Source of the DNA: Lithobates sylvaticus
Lineage: Eukaryota; Chordata; Amphibia; Anura; Ranidae
DNA: 64,000 nt
Direction of reading: 5' to 3'
NCBI GenBank assembly: GCA_028564925.1
Contig: CM053029.1
Location: forward strand, 584,630,857 to 584,694,856
Position numbers and translations under genes: made by a program. Shown here piece after piece: positions 34,984 to 46,029 of this stretch. The notes beneath the pieces were generated by a model. It was not told the origin of the DNA. It saw only the letters and a list, made by a program, of their open reading frames with translations, and did not search any database. Position 1 is the first letter of the stretch. The number at the start of each line of letters is the position of its first letter.

Positions 34984-36170
34984 GCGATACGGCACTGCGT
35001 TATTTCAACTGACAATTGCGCGGTTTATTTTTATTGTTTGTTTTATTTATTTTTACACTGTCGTTTTTTTTTTTTTTAATTGTGATACGGCACTGCGTTA
35101 CTTTAACTGACAATTGCGCAGTCATAAAAATTTTTATTGTTTGTTTAACTTTTTTTTTTTTACACTGTAGTTTTTTTTTAAAAATTGCAATATGGCACCG
35201 CGTTACTTTAACTGACAATTGCGCAGTCACGAAAATTTTTTATTGTTTGCTTTACTTTTTTTATTTTTTACACTGTCGTTTTTTTTTTTTTTAATTGCGA
35301 TACGGCACTGCGTTACTTTGACAATTGCGCAGTAATGAAAAAAAAATTATTGTTTTTTTACTTTTTTTTTTTTTTTACACTGTCAATTTTTTTTAAATTG
35401 TGATACGGCACTGCGTTACTTTAACTGACAATTGCGCAGTCATAAAAAAAAATTATTGTTTGTTTTACTTTTTTTTTACACTGTCGTTTTTTGATAAAAT
35501 TGCGATACGGCACTGCGTTACTTTAACTGACAATTGCGCAGTAATAAAAAAAAATTATTGTTTTTTTACTTTTTTTTTTTTTTTTACACTGTCAATTTTT
35601 AAAAAAAATGCGATACGGCACTGCATTACTTTAACTGACAATAGCGCAGTCATAAAAAATGTTATTGTTTGTTTTACTTTTTTTTTGGTTTCTATTACAC
35701 TGTCATTTTTAAAAAAAAATGCGATACGGCACTGCATTACTTTAACTGACAATTGTGCAGTCATAAAAATTTTTTATTGTTTGTTTTACTTTTTCTTTTA
35801 CACTGTCGTTTTTTTATAAAATTGTGATACGGCACTGCGTTACTTTAACTGACAATTGCGCAGTAATAAAAAAAAAATATTGTTTTTTTACCTTTTTTTT
35901 TTTTTTTTACACTGTTGTTTTTTTAAAAAATTGCGATACGGCACTGCGTTACTTTAACTGACAATAGCGCAGTCATAAAAATTTTTATTGTTTGTTTTAC
36001 TTTTTTTTTCTTTTACACTGTCGTTTTTTTTTTTAAATTGCGATACAGCACTGCGTTACTTTAACTGACAATTGCGCAGTCATAAAAAATGTTATTGTTT
36101 GTTTTACTTTTTTTTTTTTTACACTGTCGTTTTTTTAAAAAAATTGTGATACGGCACTGCGTTACTTTAA
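34984..36170. repeat. 12-copy array of a piggyBac-like subterminal segment
   Basis: The motif gatacggcactgcgttactt, followed by taactgacaattgcgcagtc and poly-T/A plus tacactgtcg, repeats 12 times at about 105-bp spacing (cores near 34991, 35089, 35194, 35303, 35406, 35508, 35618, 35728, 35829, 35939, 36045 and 36152). The core is the left subterminal block of the TTAACCACTT family. The array starts after ttcaggccattttttgcg, a remnant of such an end. Confidence 0.92.
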
Positions 36171-36890
36171 CCACTTCAGCCCCGGAAGGATTTACCCCCT
36201 TCCTGACCAGAGCACTTTTTGCGATTCGGCACTACATCGCTGTAACTGACAATTGCGCGGTCGTGCAAAGTTGCCCCCAAACCAAATTGACATCCTTTTT
36301 TCCCCACAAATAGTTTTCTTTTGGTGGTATTTGATCACCTCTGCGGTTTTTATTTTTTGCGCTATAGGTAAACAAAAAAAAGAGCGACAATTTTGAAAAA
36401 AAAAAAAAGCAAAATTTTTTTACTTTTTGCTATAATAAATATCCCCCAAAAATATATTTTTTTTTTTCCTCAGTTTAGGTCGATTTGTATTCTTCTACAT
36501 ATTTTGGATTAAAAAAAATCGCAATAAGCGTATATAGATTGGTTTGCGCAAAAGTTATAGCGTCCACAAAATAGGGAATAGTTTTATGGCATTCTTATTA
36601 TAATTTTTTTTTATTATTAGTAATGGCGGCGATCTGCAGTTTTTATCGTGACTGCGACATTAGGGTGGACACATTGGACACTATTTTGGGACCATTGTCA
36701 TTTATGCAACGATCAATGCTATAAAAATGCACTGATTACTGTGTAAATGACACTAGCAGGGAAGGGGTTAAACACTAGGGGGAGATGAAGGGGTTAAATG
36801 TGTCCTGGGGAGTGATTCTAACTGTGGAGGGATAGGCTACAACTCGCATGACAGCGATCACTGCTCCCAATGACAGGGAGCAGTGATCTC
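36171..36890. mobile_element. piggyBac-like element, right end not found
   Basis: It starts ccacttcagccccggaag directly after TTAA (36167-36170), which lies inside the last unit of the 12-copy array. The interior matches 13503-14474 closely (gcgattcggcactacatcgc, caaaagttatagcg, cactaggggg). The array sequence does not resume on the right, so the copy is truncated or rearranged. Confidence 0.75.
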
Positions 36891-37215
36891 TGTCATGTCA
36901 CAAGGCAGAACTTTTCAACACAGAGAAAACCTTAAAATAACTTTCAGGTCTCAAGGAACCACTGCTAAAAAATGACTAAAACCTATAACTACAACTCATG
37001 ATACATTAGTGAGATGGTCACAGTGAAAAACATAGGCGTGCTTATGGGGTGTGCCGCATGTGCCTGGGTACACCCGAATCACCGTTTGCGCCACTGCCTC
37101 CAGGGGGCCCAGGCTGCATGGGAATTGCATGTGGGCAGGAGAGTAGGTGATCGGTGCGGTGAGGGGGGAGCACCCCCTTTCAGCTGCTGTAGGGAGAGAC
37201 ACACACAACTGCTGG
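36891..37215. other. Unassigned; includes an interspersed-repeat piece
   Basis: 37025-37110 (ataggcgtgcttatggggtg, then gcctgggtacacc) resembles, in inverted orientation, 59608-59672 (gggtgtgcccaggcacacc, gcacgcctatgcc). Confidence 0.45.
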
Positions 37216-37402
37216 AAAAAAAAGCTATTTAAAAACACTCGCGGCTAATAAAAAGTTGGCTACGTAACACAGAGAACAGTCATTCATTAATTAAAAAAAA
37301 AAATGCGTGGGGTCCCCCCCAATTCAATAACCAGGCCCTTCAAGTCTGGTATGGATTATAAAAAAAAAAAAAAAATGGCGTGGGGTCCCCCCCAAATAAA
37401 AA

Positions 37403-37445
<43 letters not shown>

Positions 37446-39028
37446 GTGGGGTCCCCCTCAAAATCCATACCAGACCCTTATCCGAGCACGCAACCTGGCA
37501 GGCCGCAGGAAAGGAGGGGGGGACGAGAGCGGCCCCCCTCCCGCCTGAACCATACCAGGCCACATGCCCTCAACATTGGGAGGGTGCTTTGGGGTCCCCC
37601 CCAAAGCACCTTGTCCCCATGTTGATGAGGACAAGGGCCTCATCCCCACAACCCTGGCCGGTGGTTGTGGGGGTCTGCGGGCGGGGGGCTTATCGGAATC
37701 TGGAAGCCCCCTTTAACAAGGGGACCCCCAGATCCCGCCCCCCCCCCTGTGTGAAATGGTAAGGGGGTACAAAAGTACCCCTACCATTTCACCAAAAAAG
37801 TGTCAAAAATGTTAAAAATTACAGGAGACGGTCTTTGACAATTCCTTTATTAAAATCTTCTTTCTTCTTTCTTCATCCTTCGGTTTCTTCATCTTCTCCT
37901 TCCGTCATCTTCTTCCATCTTCTTCTTCCTTCGATTCGCTTCTTCTTGCTCCGGTCTTCTCGTCCTTCTCGTCCGGCATCGGCGTCTCTTCTCGCAGGCC
38001 GCTCCTCGCAATGGGAGGCTCCCGCTCTGTGAGGCTTCGCTCCGGCTGACAGGTCTTTTATAATGGAGGGCACCTGGTAACCCCGCCCCCTCTGACGCAC
38101 GGGGACGTCATGGGGACTTCCCTATGGCTTTCCCCATTACGTCAGAGGGGGCGGGGTCACCAGGTGCCTTCGTTATAAAAGACCTGTCAGCCGGAGCGAA
38201 GCCTCACAGAGCGGGAGCCTCCCATTGCGAGGAGCGGCCTGCGAGAAGAGACGCCGATGCCGGACGAGAAGGACGAGAAGACCGGAGCAAGAAGAAGCGA
38301 ATCGAAGGAAGAAGAAGATGGAAGAAGATGACGGAAGGAGAAGATGAAGAAACCGAAGGATGAAGAAAGAAGAAAGAAGATTTTAATAAAGGAATTGTCA
38401 AAGACCGTCTCCTGTCATTTTTACCATTTTTGTCACCTTTTTTGGTGAAATGGTAGGGGTACTTTTGTACCCCTTACCATTTCACACGGGGGGGGCGGGA
38501 TCTGGGGGTCCCCTTGTTAAAGGGGGCTTCCAGATTCGATAAGCCCCCGCCCGCAGACCCCCACAACCACCGGCCAGGGTTGTGGGGATGAGGCCCTTGT
38601 CCTCATCAACATGGGGACAAGGTGCTTTGGGGGGGACCCCAAAGCACCCTCCCAATGTTGAGGGCATGTGGCCTGGTACGGTTCAGGCGGGAGGGGGGCC
38701 GCTCTCGTCCCCCCCTTATTTCCTGCGGCCTGCCAGGTTGCGTGCTCGGATAAAGGGTCTGGTATGGATTTTGAGGGGGACCCTACGCCATTTTTTTTTT
38801 TTTTTTTTTGGCCGGGGTTCCCTTAAAATCCATCCCAGACCTGAAGGGTCTGGTATGGATATTTGGGGGGGACCCCACGCCATTTTATTTTTATTTTTTG
38901 GCTGGGGTCCCCCTTAATATCCATACCAGACCTGAAGGGCCTGGTTATTGAATTTGGGGGGACCCCTACGCTTTTTTTTTTTTTTTTATATCAATGAATG
39001 ACTGTTTTTTAAATAGCTTTTTTTTCTG
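37216..39028. repeat. 1.8-kb near-perfect palindrome
   Basis: The left arm at 37216-38105 and the right arm at 38132-39028 are inverted copies separated by about 26 bp (38106-38131). For roughly 250 bp next to the centre the arms are almost identical, and both strands give the same 65-residue open frame in mirror positions (37835-38032 and 38204-38401). Differences are mainly poly-A/T length, a 38-bp extra piece in the left arm near 37230-37270 and duplicated ccagacctgaagggtc blocks in the right. Each arm carries a tttataa/ttataaaag motif and an aataaagg motif. Sequence is shared with 16700-17290. Confidence 0.9.
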
Positions 39029-39414
39029 CAAAAATGACACTTTGTCATTCGAATCATTCGAATTCATTCGAATTCATTCGAATTCATTCGTTATATCTGC
39101 TATAATAATTTCGTTTGAATTAGTTGAAATTTGATATTGGTAGTTGGATTCGAATAATTTGTTGCCCCCCCCCCCCGCTACACAGATCACCCTCCACCTA
39201 TATACAGTACCTTGCAAAAGTATTCACCCCCCTTGGCATATTTCGTGTTTTGTTGCCTCACAACCTGGAATTAACATGGATTGTTTGAGGATTTGCATCA
39301 TTTCATTTACAGAACATGCCCGCAACTTTTGAAAAAAAAAATTTTTAATTGTGAAGCAAACAACAAATAGGAGAAAATAACATAAAAAGTCAATGTGCAT
39401 AACTATTCACCCCC

Positions 39415-40424
39415 CTAAAGTAAATACTTTGTAGAGCCTTTTGCGGCTATCACAGCTCCAAGACGCTTTGGATAAGTCTCTATGAGCTTGCCACATCTTA
39501 CCACTGGGATTGTTGCCCATTCCTCCTCCTTGCAAAACTGCTCCAGCTCCTTCAAGTTGGATGGTTTGCACTTGTGAACAGCAATCTTTAAGTCTGACCA
39601 CAGATTTTCTATTGGATTGAGGTCTGGGCTTTGACTAGGCCATTCCAACACATTTACATGTTTCCTCTTAAACCACTCAAGTGTTGCTTTAGCAGTGTGT
39701 TTGGGGTTATTGTCCTGCTGGAAGGTGAACCTCCATCCTAGCCTCAAATCACACACAGAGTGGTGCAGGTTTTGCTCAAGAATATCCCTGTATTTAGCAC
39801 CATCCATCTTTCCCTCAACTCTGATCAGTTTCCCAGTCCTGACTGCTGAAAAACATCCCCACAGCATGATGCTGCCACCATCATGTTTCACAGTGGGGGT
39901 GGTGTTCTTTGGGTGATGTGATGTGTTGGGTTTGCACCAGACATAGCATTTTCTTTGATGGCCAAAAAGTAAAATTTTAGTCTCATCAGACCAGAGCACC
40001 TTCCTCCATACATTTTGGGAGTCTCCCACATGCCTTTTCCCAAACTCAAAATGTGACATTTTGTTTTTTGCTGAAAGTAATGTCTTTCTTCTGGCCACTC
40101 TACAATAAAGCCCAACTCTATGGAGCATGTGGCTTATTGTCGTCCTATGTACAGATACATCAGTCCATCCTCCAGGGTTACCTTAGGTCTCTGTGCTGCC
40201 TCTCTGATTAATGCCCTCCTTGCCCGCTCCGTGAGTTTTGGTGTGCGGCCCTCTCTTGGCAGGTTTGCTGTTGTGCCATGCTCTTTCCATTTGGTTATGA
40301 TAGATTTGATGGCGCTCCTAGGGATCATCAAAGATTTGGATATTTTTTTTTTATAACCTAACCCTGACTTGTACTTCTCAACAACACTGTCCCTTACTTG
40401 TTTGGAGAGTTCCTTGGTCTTCAT
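39415..40424 (-). pseudogene. Tc1-like transposase, nearly complete
   Basis: Two open parts together give about 334 residues, close to the family's ~340. The N-terminal part (40424-40134) starts MKTKELSKQVRDSVVEKYKS and has paired-type helix-turn-helix regions with an REGRTPKL linker. The C-terminal part (40128-39415) has the DDE domain with [15 protein letters not shown] and [11 protein letters not shown], with 34 residues between the second D and the E (DD34E), plus [12 protein letters not shown]. The two parts are joined by a short damaged stretch near 40128-40150, where the end of the second helix-turn-helix is lost and the frame shifts. Predicted role: binds the terminal repeats and moves the element by cut-and-paste at TA. 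Start chosen at the family-typical MKTKELS. Confidence 0.9.
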
Positions 40425-40709
40425 GGCAGTGTTTGGTTAGTGGTGCCTCTTGCTTAGGTGTTGCAGCCTCTGGGGCCTTTCAGAAATGTGTGTATATGTA
40501 ATGACAGGTCATGTGACACTTAGATTGCGCACAGGTGGACATCATTTCACTAATTATGTGACTTCTGAAGGTAATTGGTTGCACCAGAGCTTTTTATGGG
40601 CTTCATAACAAAGGGGGTGAATACATAGGCACATGACAATTATCATTTTTTTTTATTTCTGAGAAATAGTTTTATGTATATATTTTTCGAATTTTACTTC
40701 ACCAACTTA

Positions 40710-41111
40710 TGCCCCGTACACACGGTCGGAAATTCCGACCACAAAATCTGTCAGATTTTTTCCGACGGATTTTGTCCGACACTGGTTTTGCATACACGCG
40801 GTCGGACAAAGTTGTCGGAAAATCCGATCATTCAGAATGTGGTGACGTTCGTTGCGTACATAGAGGCTAGTAGCCAATAGCTTTGGTCTCGTAATTTGAT
40901 CTGAGCATGCGTGGCACTTTGTCTGTCGGAATTCTCTACAAACATTCTGAAAAAGTCCGATGGGATTTTTTTGTCGGAAAATTTGACAACAGGATCTCAA
41001 ATTCTTTCAGACGGAAAAAGTCTGATGGAGCCCACACATGGGCGGATTTTCCGACAACATGGTCCAATCAGACATTTTCCGTCATAATTTCCGACCGTGT
41101 GTACGAGGGCA
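40710..41111. mobile_element. Harbinger-type MITE, copy E
   Basis: TGCCCCGTACACACGGTCGG to gtgtacgagggca, with flanks TTA (40707-40709) and TAA (41112-41114). Member of the TGCCCCG subfamily with F and G. Lies inside the Tc1 element. Confidence 0.85.
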
Positions 41112-41216
41112 TAAACTATTGTGTTCTGATCCATCACATATAATTCAGATTAAAAAAAAACATTGAACTAAAGGCTGTAATGTAACAAAAATAGGTAAAA
41201 AGCCAAGGGGAGAAGG

Positions 41217-42187
41217 CAGGCATGTACAGGCCATCGGGACTACCGGGAGTTTCCCGGTGGGCCAATGGCTCAGTGGGCCGGTCAGGCGCAGTCCTGGAGC
41301 CGCTCCTCACTGACAGTGAGTGATCGAGATTTTACTTCTGTCACGAAGAAGCAGCTGCCGACACTTGCTGGAGGGAGGATTAGGCTTTCTGCTCCCTCCA
41401 GCCTGCATGGGGAGATAGACAGCCGGCAGACTTTCCTTCCTCTCTCCCCTTATCGCTTGTCCCTTATCACATGACTGGAGAGGGGAATGAGAAGCTTCCT
41501 TTCAGAACTGTGAGTACACGTGGGAGGGGGAGGAGCGGGGGACCACTCTGATGTAAGGGGGTGCTAATGGGGACACTCTGATCTAAGGGGGTGCTGATGG
41601 GGGACACTCTGATGTAAGGGGGGTGCTGATGAGGACACTCTGATGTAAGGGGGTGCTGATGGGGACACTCTGATGTGAAGGGGGTGCTGATGGGGACACT
41701 CTGATGTAAGGGGGTGCTGATGGGGACACTCTGATGTAAGGGGGTGCTAATGGGGACCACTCTGATCTAAGGGGGTGCTGATGGGGACACTCTGATGTTA
41801 GGGGGTGCTAATGGGGACACTCTGATGTAAGGGGGTGCTGATGGGGACACTCTGATCTAAGGGGGTGCTGATGGGGACACTCTGATGTAAGGGGGTGCTG
41901 ATGGGGACACTCTGATCTATGAGGGTGCTGATGGGGACACTCTGATGTAAGGGGGTGCTGATGGGGACCACTATGATGTAAGGGGGTGCTGATGGGGACA
42001 CTCTGATCTAAGGGGGTGCTGATGGGGACACTCTGATCTAAGGGGGTGCTGATGGGGACCACTATGATGTAAGGGGGTGCTGATGGGGACACTCTGATGT
42101 GAAGGGGGTGCTGATGGGGACACTAAAATTAAAGTGGGCCGGTGTGGATGAAGTCCAGGGCCAAATTTTTGTCCCAGTCCAACCCTG
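41217..42187. mobile_element. hAT nonautonomous element with 30-bp minisatellite
   Basis: CAGGCATGTACAGGCC at 41217 and GGGACAAAAATTTGG-type reverse end (…cccagtccaaccctg) at 42187. Flanks ggagaagg and ggagaggg (7 of 8) at 41209-41216 and 42188-42195. Inserted near the right end of the Tc1 element. Noncoding. Confidence 0.83.
41550..42125. repeat. 30-bp minisatellite
   Basis: About 19 units of ctctgatgtaagggggtgct plus gatggggaca, with gatgta/gatcta variants. Wholly inside the hAT element. Confidence 0.93.
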
Positions 42188-42214
42188 GGAGAGGGATACT
42201 TTTGCAAGGCACTG

Positions 42215-43069
42215 AATATAGATAGCTATAGATCTATAGATATATAGATATATCTATAGATATAGATACAGGTTTTAATATATAGTTGAATGTATCCTAA
42301 ATTATCAAATAATATATACTGTATACTAGTATTATCTGATTTTATATTATCTTTTGACTTTAACAAAATGCCATTTCACCATTTCTGAGAGTGATATAAT
42401 TAAACAGATTAAATGCAATGCAAATATACTTCTGTTCTTCCATTTTTCTGTGCTTTAAATATTTTTAATCTCCTATTGCACACAGTCCATTAAAATACAG
42501 AGATAGAGCCCCATCTTTTCTATCAGCCTTCAATGTTTAACTTTCCAGTAATAACTCCTGGGATGAAATTGTATGCTTGCCGTACTAATTTAGTAATTAT
42601 TGACAGGATGAGGAGTAAAAAAGAACAGCAAATATATGAAACTGCATAGAAGTAATGAAAGGAAGAGTATTTTCCTTTTATTTAAGAAGAGTTTTTTTTT
42701 TTTTTCTTTTTTTTTTTTTTATTAAATGGAGGTAGTTTAATGCTCTGTGTTGGTCGACAGTTCCATTTTCTATCACATTTATAATTTATGCTGTGAAATA
42801 GTCCCAAATATTTTAGTACAGTAAAGAATGTTTGAGCTCTTTAATAAGAGAACAGAAGGTGAATAGAGAGAATGGAGAAAAGTCAAGAGAAGAGGGCTCA
42901 AAGCCTTCAAGTTTTCTCAGTTAATTCTGATCAGATACATTGTATCATTCATTTCCTATCACAAATTTCACATGTTTCGTTGCTCAGAGATTTCTCATCA
43001 AACATATGTTCCGTCAGCAGATGAAGATAGAAACAGATCTTCTGCACGTTGCTGCGAAAACGTGTTAAA
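42215..43069. other. Apparent single-copy island
   Basis: 42215-42270 is a GATA/TATC microsatellite. 42300-42960 shows no repeat ends or exon; AT-rich with normal complexity. Confidence 0.4.
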
Positions 43070-43214
43070 CCGATTTCTAGACATGGGAGCCATCAAAAAA
43101 TTAGTTTTGTTCCGTTCCGTTTCGTATAAAAAAAAAAATCGTAATTCGTGTACGAAATTTAATTCTGATTCGTACGTAATACGAATTTCGTACGAAACGT
43201 TACGAATCGTTACA

Positions 43215-43460
43215 AATATCGACACTCTACGAATAATAACGAATTATCCAAAAACGTATTAACGTTACATAACACAAGTCTATTGTCTATTGTTGACCAA
43301 TCACTCAGAGGAAGTACAAAATACGAAATTTCGTTTACGAATACGAAATTTCGTATTTTGTACTTCCTCTGAGTGATTGGTCAACAATAGACAATAGACT
43401 TGTGTTATGTAACGTTAATACGTTTTCGGATAATTTGTTATTATTCGTAGAGTGTCGATA
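43215..43460. repeat. Near-perfect palindrome inside the hAT copy
   Basis: The arms (cgacactctacgaataataa ... ccaatcactcagaggaagta and inverses) of about 120 bp pair almost perfectly around about 43335. The equivalent structure is kept in copy 3 near 52570-52835. Confidence 0.88.
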
Positions 43461-43690
43461 TTCGTTATACTGAATCTCAAATTCATTCGAATCATTCGTT
43501 ATATCCGCTATAATTTCTTTCATATTAGTTGAAATTCATCATTTGGTAGTTTGGATTCGGATAATTTGGATCCGAAATTCGTAAACGAAATTTCGTATTT
43601 CGTACAAAATTCGTATTCGTAAAAATTCGTAATTCGGATTCGTACGAATTTCGAAAAAATTCGTACGAATTTCTGATTCGTATGAAACTA

Positions 43691-44341
43691 CCGTTTGTAC
43701 TTGAGTATAAGCCGAGTTTTTCAGCACATTTTTTTTGTGCTGAAAGTGCCCCCCTCGGCTTATACTGGAGTCAAGCACTTTTCTGCAGCAAAAAAAAAAA
43801 TTTCCAACCCGAATTTGGGGCCCCCGTATCTCGGGGCCACTTGGGTCTAGGAGTCCCAAATTTGGCATTCAAACCCAGTTGAACTAGCACTACAACATAT
43901 CCAAATATGGGGTTCCTAGCACTAAGTGGCCCCGAGATACAGGGCCCAAAGTCGGTTCAGAAAATGTCATTCTCTGCTGCAGAAAAGTGCTTGAGATTTT
44001 CTGACCCGAATTTGGGGCCCCATATCTCGGGGCCACTTGGTGCTAGGAACCCCAAATGTTGTATTCAAACCCAGTGGAATTAGCACTACAACATATCTTA
44101 AGATGGGGTTCCTAGCACTAAGTGACCCTGAGATACAGGGCCCCAAATCGGTCAACTGTGTCCATCTGCATGGGCACAGTGAGGCTGCAAATGGGCATCG
44201 TTGACCCTCTTTTCCACTTACAGTAGCTGCGCATTTCTCACCCTAGGCTTATACTCGAGTCAATAAGTTTTCCCAGTTGTTTGTGGTAAAATTAGGTGCC
44301 TCGGCTTATATTCGGGTCGGCCTATACTCGAGTATATACGG
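43691..44341. mobile_element. TA-target MITE (gagtataagccga ends) nested in hAT
   Basis: ccgtttgtacttgagtataa at the left and actcgagtatatacgg at the right are inverted. TA at 43689-43690 and 44342-44343. Copy 3 of the host hAT reads aaactaatcgcacatg without the insert, so the duplication is exactly TA, as in Tc1/mariner. The interior has repeats of ctcggggccacttgg-type blocks in both orientations. Confidence 0.88.
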
Positions 44342-44365
44342 TAATCGCACATGTCTACCGATTTC

Positions 44366-44922
44366 TAGACCACTCATAGCTTCATATTCAATAATGGCCG
44401 AAGAATAAACTTTTTGTTGTTGCCCTTAGCAATCAGTCGGATTCTCCCATTAATTGTCATGGTGCAGTATGAGTGAAAGGATTGGAGATGTAAGGAAGGT
44501 CAGTTTTTCGTCAGTAGAAGGAAACCAGTGTGGATGTATGCATGGACGCATTACACTGCCCTTACCTCTGTGCAGAAGGTAAATGTTGAACATGCTGCAT
44601 TAGTGAGCAGGTACACACTCAGCACTGATACTGGTGCCCAGTGGCTTTTGTAAAGATGCCAAAAGATTTTTAGCTTGTGCCTTAGGCAGCCCATAGTTTA
44701 TGCAAGTTTCTTATCTTCCACTATATAAATTACTCGATTAGCCCATCAAACCTGACTGTGTTGATGGGGGAAGAATCCCTCCCACACTGACTGACAGCCA
44801 CCAACTCTCTGCTCAGGGAGCCGTGAGAACTGAGCGATCAGCGGTGCTTGATCGCTCAGTTATCAGTGTTAGGGCTCATTTACACTTGCTTTGGCTTCAA
44901 CACACATTAATGGCTTAATAGC
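44366..44922. other. Unassigned sequence
   Basis: 44380-44720 has no feature. 44730-44900 looks like interspersed-repeat sequence (gatcgctcagttatcagtgt hairpin with ctgagcgatcag). Confidence 0.4.
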
Positions 44923-45462
44923 AGTGGCGGCTAGTGTTTTTTATTGGGGGGGTGGAGCGGCAAACAACCACCCCCCGAGCGGCACTCACCCCCCCTCGCT
45001 GTTTGCCAATCACTCCGGCACTTACCCCATGGGCGGCGGCGGGTGACAGGCAGCGTAGTGCAGTGGCTCTGAGTGTCCTCTCCTCCATGGCGGCTTCCAG
45101 TTCCTCCCCTTCTCCTCCTAGGCTTTCAATAGGATTGCCTGTACTTTCAGCCAATCGGGTGACCGGTTTTAAAACTGGCTTCCTGTTGGGCCAGGAGGGG
45201 AATCAGTGTTACATCAGCGAATATTCATTCGTTGTTGTAACACACCTGGGTGGGATCGGAGCATACTGTCTGTGACCCGAGCCCATACTATATTGAAGCC
45301 TGTTAGAGCCTCTGGCTCTTATTGGTGCTTCAAAAAAACAGCCCCCCCACATTGAAATCCATGCGTCGGCGTCCTGAAAGGGGCCGGACGTATGGATGGG
45401 GGTGCAGCAATGGACAGGGGAGGATGGCGCCCGTGCGCCCTTAATGAACGGGCCGCCCCGAT
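44923..45462. mobile_element. hAT-like element (cagtggcggc end)
   Basis: cagtggcggctagtg at 44923 and an imperfect inverse gggccgccccgatg at about 45462. The flanks gcttaata and gctagttt match only partly. GC-rich interior, noncoding. Confidence 0.5.
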
Positions 45463-46029
45463 GGCTAGTTTATACTTGCTTCAAAATAAGGCTTTGGACA
45501 TGCTTTGTTAAAGCTCTCTGAACGCCAGTCAAAGCTCCTGTCACTAAATAAAATGGTTAGCTTAAAGTCCTGTTTACACCTTGCTTTTGCTTTGCTTCGC
45601 TTCAAAAATGATACCCAATGTAGGTTCAGTGGTGCTTCAAAGCATCTTCAAAGCCTCCATAGAAGTCTATGGCAAAGCTCGCTTGAAGCCCCACTGAAGC
45701 CACATCGAAGCCTTATTGAAGCCACCTAAAGCCTCATCGCAGCCCCATCAAAGCCCCACCAAAGCCTCATTGACGCCCCACGAAGCCTCATCAAAGCCAC
45801 ACAAAGCCTCACCAAAGCCTCATCGAAGCCCCACCGAAGCTTCATCGAAGCCACACAAAGCCTTACCGAAGCCCCACCGAAGCATCATCGAAGTACCAAG
45901 CAAAAGCAAGGTATAAACAGGACTGTAAGCTAACCATTTTGTTTAGTGACAGGAGCTTTGACTGGCGTTTAGAGAGCTTTAACAAAGCCTGTCTGAAGCC
46001 ATGTTTTGAAGTGAGTGTAAACTAGCCAT
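45463..46029. mobile_element. MITE with ~125-bp terminal inverted repeats
   Basis: The left arm (ggctagtttatacttgcttc ... gtttacaccttgctttt) is inverted at about 45900-46027 (aaaagcaaggtataaacagg ... gtgtaaactagcc). Between the arms is a tandem of gaagccccaccgaagcctca units (45665-45890). TSD not certain. Confidence 0.75.

Larger units (their letters stand above)
39205..42214 (-). mobile_element. Tc1-like transposon with two nested insertions
   Basis: CAGTACCTTGCAAAAGTATT at 39205 (preceded by TA) and acttttgcaaggcactg ending at 42214. The right TA has decayed to aa. The transposase is on the minus strand (39415-40424). A Harbinger MITE (40710-41111) and a hAT element (41217-42187) lie between the transposase start and the right end. 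Without them the element is about 1.6 kb, the usual Tc1 length. Confidence 0.88.
43078..44357. mobile_element. hAT-type nonautonomous element (TAGACATG ends), copy 2
   Basis: TAGACATGGGAGCC at 43078 and TCGCACATGTCTA ending at 44357, with a perfect TSD, ccgatttc, at 43070-43077 and 44358-44365. It contains a ~120-bp-arm palindrome and a nested TA-target MITE. Without the MITE it matches copy 3 (52409-53079). Confidence 0.93.

Noticed and set aside
37835-38401. Identical 65-79-residue frames in both palindrome arms as a conserved gene pair
   Set aside because: Identity follows from the palindrome itself. Composition is low-complexity S/F/R or K/E/R, and no start context or domain is recognised.
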